This document shows positions 61,432 through 64,000 of a stretch of 64,000 bases of DNA, piece after piece. Under the pieces are notes generated by a model. The model did no database searches and was not told the origin of the DNA. It saw nothing but the letters and a program-made list of their open reading frames with translations. Location of the stretch: assembly GCF_004340525.1 (NCBI RefSeq), contig NZ_SLWX01000004.1:1-64000 (forward strand), read 5' to 3'. Position 1 is the stretch's first letter; each line of letters starts with the position of its first letter. Source of the stretch: Chromatocurvus halotolerans (GTDB taxonomy: Bacteria; Pseudomonadota; Gammaproteobacteria; Pseudomonadales; Halieaceae). Both the position numbers and the translations under genes were made by a program.

Positions 61432-62517
61432 TCATCCGATGGTGTCGAGATCGATGCCGTATTTCTTGATTTTCTCCACCAGTGTTGTGCGCCGCAGACC
61501 CAGCAGTTCCGCGCTGTGGGCCACGATACCGTTGGTTCGCTGCAGCGCCTGCTGCACCAGCGCTATCTCGATGCTGGCCAGATAATCCTTCAGGTTGGCG
61601 CCTTCCGCGGGCAGCATGGGGACGCCGGACCCCGCCAGCGTCGCATCATCGCACGGCTCTGGCGCCGGCCCCTGCGCAGACACCAGGTGTGCCGGCGGCT
61701 GACCCTGCAGATAGCGCTCGGGGAGGTCCCGAAGCTGCACCTGGTGGCCGGGCTGCATGATGCCCATGCGCTCGACCAGATTCCCCAGCTCGCGCACATT
61801 GCCCGGCCAGTCATAGGTCTGCAGGGCCGCCAGCGCCGCGGGGGTGAACTCGGCGGGCTCGGCAAGCTGGGACTGGAAATGGCGGATGAGCTGCGGCACA
61901 TCCTCCAGTCGCTCACAGAGGGCCGGCATCTGGATAGGGAAAACGTTCAGGCGGTAGAACAGGTCCTCGCGGAACAGACCGTCGCTGATACGGCCTTCAA
62001 TATCCCGGTGGGTGGCCGCGATAATGCGCACATCGCTGGTGAGCGTCTGGGTGCCGCCGACACGCTCAAAGCTGCGATCCTGCAGCACCCGCAGCAGTTT
62101 CACCTGCATGGCCAGGGGCATGTCGCCGATTTCGTCGAGGAACAGCGTGCCACCATCGGCCAGTTCAAAACGGCCGCGGCGGCGGGTGAGTGCGCCGGTA
62201 AAGGCGCCCTTTTCGTGGCCGAACAGCTCGCTTTCCAGCAACTCGCCGGGGATGGCACCACAGTTCACCGGCACAAACGGTCTGCCGGCGCGGCGGGACA
62301 GGTCGTGGATACCCCGCGCCACCAGCTCCTTGCCGGTGCCGGACTGACCGAGTATCAGCACCGAGGCCGTTTCCGACGTGGCCACCTTCGCCATGAGTGA
62401 GCGCACAGCGGCCATGGCAGCGGAGTCGCCGATCAGGCGCGTCGCTGTTGGCGGGGTGCCGGCGTGACTGTAGGTCATGCTGCTAGTGTGAGGAACAGGC
62501 TCGCCGGGTGCGCGCAT
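61432..62517 (-). CDS. flrA: Flagellar master regulator FlrA/FleQ, short form lacking the N-terminal domain
   Basis: A 361-residue sigma-54 activator. The AAA+ domain starts by residue 28: GDSAAMAAVRSLMAKVATSE, Walker [29 protein letters not shown], Walker B GGTLFLDEIGDMPLAMQVKL, and WPGNVRELGNLVERMGIMQP. A Fis-type HTH (LKDYLASIEIALVQQALQRT, then AELLGLRRTTLVEKIKKYGI) ends it. Full FleQ/FlrA has a receiver-like domain of about 120 residues before the AAA+; here it is absent and nothing upstream encodes it. ATG 62517 has AGGGAGA nearby; ATG 62478 is an alternative. The long 212-base leader is A/C-rich. Confidence 0.9.
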   Translation of the reverse strand: MRAPGEPVPHTSSMTYSHAGTPPTATRLIGDSAAMAAVRSLMAKVATSETASVLILGQSGTGKELVARGIHDLSRRAGRPFVPVNCGAIPGELLESELFGHEKGAFTGALTRRRGRFELADGGTLFLDEIGDMPLAMQVKLLRVLQDRSFERVGGTQTLTSDVRIIAATHRDIEGRISDGLFREDLFYRLNVFPIQMPALCERLEDVPQLIRHFQSQLAEPAEFTPAALAALQTYDWPGNVRELGNLVERMGIMQPGHQVQLRDLPERYLQGQPPAHLVSAQGPAPEPCDDATLAGSGVPMLPAEGANLKDYLASIEIALVQQALQRTNGIVAHSAELLGLRRTTLVEKIKKYGIDLDTIG

Positions 62518-62729
62518 GTTTCACGGTCTCCCTCTGTGTGACGGTGCGTCAGTGCACGTCGCTGTTGTCGTGGTTGTTGTGCGGCTTTTGTGTGGTGACT
62601 GTTCTTTGACTGGACTCGACGTTTTCTACGCGTCTGTTCGGTTCGCAACATTACACGCATTTTCCAGCGGTTGCGACGTCGAACACCAATTTTTTGACGG
62701 TGGGGGTGTCGAAAAACGGGACCTGGGTC

Positions 62730-63272
62730 TCAGTCCGGCGGCCCGGCCTGACGCGCCGCGGCAATTCCCCGACGGTGGTGGCGGAAAACGTGACGGGAAA
62801 GCGCCTCTTTCTCCGGATCTGACAGAGGGCCTGCCTGAAAGTGCAGCCAGTGGCCTTCATTGTCCCGGGCGTCATCCACCACGCTGCCAGAAAGCTGCAG
62901 CGGCGCGGGGATGGCCGGGTGCAGGTGCAGCGAGAGGAGACCTTCGGCACCGGGACTCATACCGGGGAGATCCCCGGCAACCTCGATGAGATCGACCGCG
63001 ATGCGCACCGCGTGTCGCTGTGGAAAGCTCTCTTCGCGGCGCAGCAGGCGTGCCACCATGTCCATCAGCAGCTGCAGCTTGGCGTCCAGACGCTGCAGCT
63101 CCAGCTGCAGCTCGGGCTGCTCTTCGTGCAGCCGCCCCGGCACGTTATCCTCGACGGCGGCAACCGCCTCAAGCACATAAAGGTTGGTGGCAACCCGCTG
63201 TTTGTCGTCGGCGTCGGCGGGGTCTCCCGGCGTCCACTCCAGCGGCAGGTAGTCGGTGTAGTTGAGCAAGGC
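62730..63272 (-). CDS. PilZ-like protein of the fliST-flrA region
   Basis: About 180 residues. The first half is helical (TNLYVLEAVAAVEDNVPGRL, LELQRLDAKLQLLMDMVARL), and the second half forms a beta-barrel resembling PilZ (AVRIAVDLIEVAGDLPGM, LLSLHLHPAIPAPLQLSGSV, ending with SRHVFRHHRRGIAAARQ). The typical R-x-x-x-R and D/N-x-S-x-x-G c-di-GMP motifs are not clear, so binding is uncertain. Genes of this kind sit beside fliT in Pseudomonas-type clusters. No ATG or GTG fits; TTG 63272, nine bases past the fliT stop, is the best start. Confidence 0.65.
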   Translation of the reverse strand, partial: ALLNYTDYLPLEWTPGDPADADDKQRVATNLYVLEAVAAVEDNVPGRLHEEQPELQLELQRLDAKLQLLMDMVARLLRREESFPQRHAVRIAVDLIEVAGDLPGMSPGAEGLLSLHLHPAIPAPLQLSGSVVDDARDNEGHWLHFQAGPLSDPEKEALSRHVFRHHRRGIAAARQAGPPD

Positions 63273-63280
63273 GGCCGCCG

Positions 63281-63613
63281 TTACCGGCCAGGGTTCTCGG
63301 CCACGGCGGCATAGGCGCGGGCGTTGCGCAGGGAGCGGCGGCTGTCGCCCAGCTCCAGCTCCATGCGGCTGCGCAGCTCGGCGAGTGCCTGCATGAGGCT
63401 CTGGTCCTCGCGCAGGATATCGCGCATCCATTGCGCGAGGGAGTCTTCGTCAGCCTCGACACCCGGGTCGTCGAACAGGTCCCGTAGTTGCTGGTGGCGC
63501 TCGGCGGCGAGTTGGCCTGCGGTCTCGATATCCGCTTCCTCAACATACTGGCGGATACTTCTACCCAAGGCCACCACCTCATCCATGCGGCGGCTGGTGA
63601 CCGACAGAGTCAT
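63281..63613 (-). CDS. fliT: Flagellar chaperone FliT-like protein
   Basis: A 110-residue, all-helical protein (MDEVVALGRSIRQYVEEADI, QLAAERHQQLRDLFDDPGVE, LREDQSLMQALAELRSRMEL) of FliT size and pattern. FliT escorts the cap protein FliD and may regulate flagellar gene expression. It directly follows fliS with a four-base overlap, the classic fliS-fliT order. Sequence conservation of FliT is low, so position weighs in the assignment. Confidence 0.85.
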   Translation of the reverse strand: MTLSVTSRRMDEVVALGRSIRQYVEEADIETAGQLAAERHQQLRDLFDDPGVEADEDSLAQWMRDILREDQSLMQALAELRSRMELELGDSRRSLRNARAYAAVAENPGR

Positions 63614-64000
63614 GAGATTCCCGATGTCTTGGACGAGCCATTGGCAGCACCCGCATCCCTGCCCTCTGCTGCGGCCAGCTCAGGCCCTATTGAGCGCCAG
63701 GCATCGGCCAGACCGTCGAGCAATCCGTGAACCTCTGTCAATATCGCGGGATCGGTGCGCAGATTTGCCTCGGTCAATCGCAGCATCATGTAATCGTAGA
63801 GGTCAGCAAGATTCCCCGCCAGAGCGCCATCCCCCGCCGCTGAATCGAGGCTTGACTGCAGAGTATCCAGGATCAGGACGACGCGCCCGATACATTCGCC
63901 CTTTTCCGCAACCTCACCACGCCTGACGTGGCCGATTGCTCTCGCCAGCCTTTCCAGAGCGCCATCAAACAGCATGCTGATCAGCTGGTGGGGACTGGCA
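63610..64000 (-). CDS. fliS: Flagellin chaperone FliS (5' end outside the window)
   Basis: The visible part starts ASPHQLISMLFDGALERLAR, the hallmark of FliS (usually SPH-[QK]-L-I-x-[ML]-L-[FY]-[DE]-G-A). It continues through GRVVLILDTLQSSLDSAAGD and the NLADLYDYMMLRLTEANL helix. FliS binds newly made flagellin and prevents early polymerisation. The start codon lies beyond position 64000; roughly 20 residues should be missing. The C-terminal tail (AAAEGRDAGAANGSSKTSGI) is disordered. It is the first gene here of the fliS-fliT-pilZ set. Confidence 0.95.
   Translation of the reverse strand, partial: ASPHQLISMLFDGALERLARAIGHVRRGEVAEKGECIGRVVLILDTLQSSLDSAAGDGALAGNLADLYDYMMLRLTEANLRTDPAILTEVHGLLDGLADAWRSIGPELAAAEGRDAGAANGSSKTSGIS

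Overview
The window looks like a chromosome segment of a marine or halophilic gammaproteobacterium with a polar flagellum. The order fliS-fliT-pilZ-flrA-flrBC-fliEFGHIJKLMNOPQR-flhBA-flhF-flhG-fliA-cheYZA-motCD-parC-parP-cheW is the arrangement of Pseudomonas, Vibrio, Marinobacter and Halomonas relatives, and choline-to-glycine-betaine genes suit salt stress. I cannot name a genus from sequence alone.

Positions 1-7100 form an accessory-looking stretch, visibly less GC-rich than the rest. It holds a ribbon-helix-helix/ParE-type toxin-antitoxin pair, an IS3-family transposase remnant, a secreted DUF1501/DUF1800 pair, an S4-domain RNA-binding protein, a stand-alone BLUF photoreceptor and gene fragments. 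From 7192 to 12614 run, on the minus strand, a BCCT transporter, betA, betB and a ZIP metal transporter. From 13086 to 27350 is a set dominated by exported proteins: a ceramidase-like hydrolase with a HEAT-type partner, a cytosolic hexose-phosphate mutarotase, an M29-aminopeptidase-like protein, an aspartoacylase-like M14 metalloenzyme, an alpha/beta-hydrolase lipoprotein, an Asp-box propeller protein and a DUF5916 protein. A diguanylate cyclase pseudogene (frameshift plus deletion of the GGDEF core) lies among them.

Positions 27482-34289 are a plus-strand chemotaxis operon behind a good sigma-28 promoter: receiver, cheW, a soluble globin/PAS/PAS methyl-accepting protein ending in a CheR-tethering pentapeptide, cheR, cheD, cheB and a helical protein carrying a CheZ-like D...Q motif. 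It converges on the minus-strand flagellar/chemotaxis supercluster (64000 down to 34339). There FlrA (FleQ), FlrB/FlrC (FleS/FleR), FliA and FlhF/FlhG provide hierarchy and polar placement, the FliE-FliR/FlhAB genes build the basal body and export gate, and CheYZA, MotCD and ParC/ParP/CheW run and position the array. Three good sigma-54 promoters are visible, before flrB, fliL and flhA. The fliL promoter overlaps the upstream arm of an intrinsic terminator that follows fliK.

No rRNA, tRNA, CRISPR array, prophage or intact insertion sequence was recognised. Percentages and homologies are judged by eye; no search was run.
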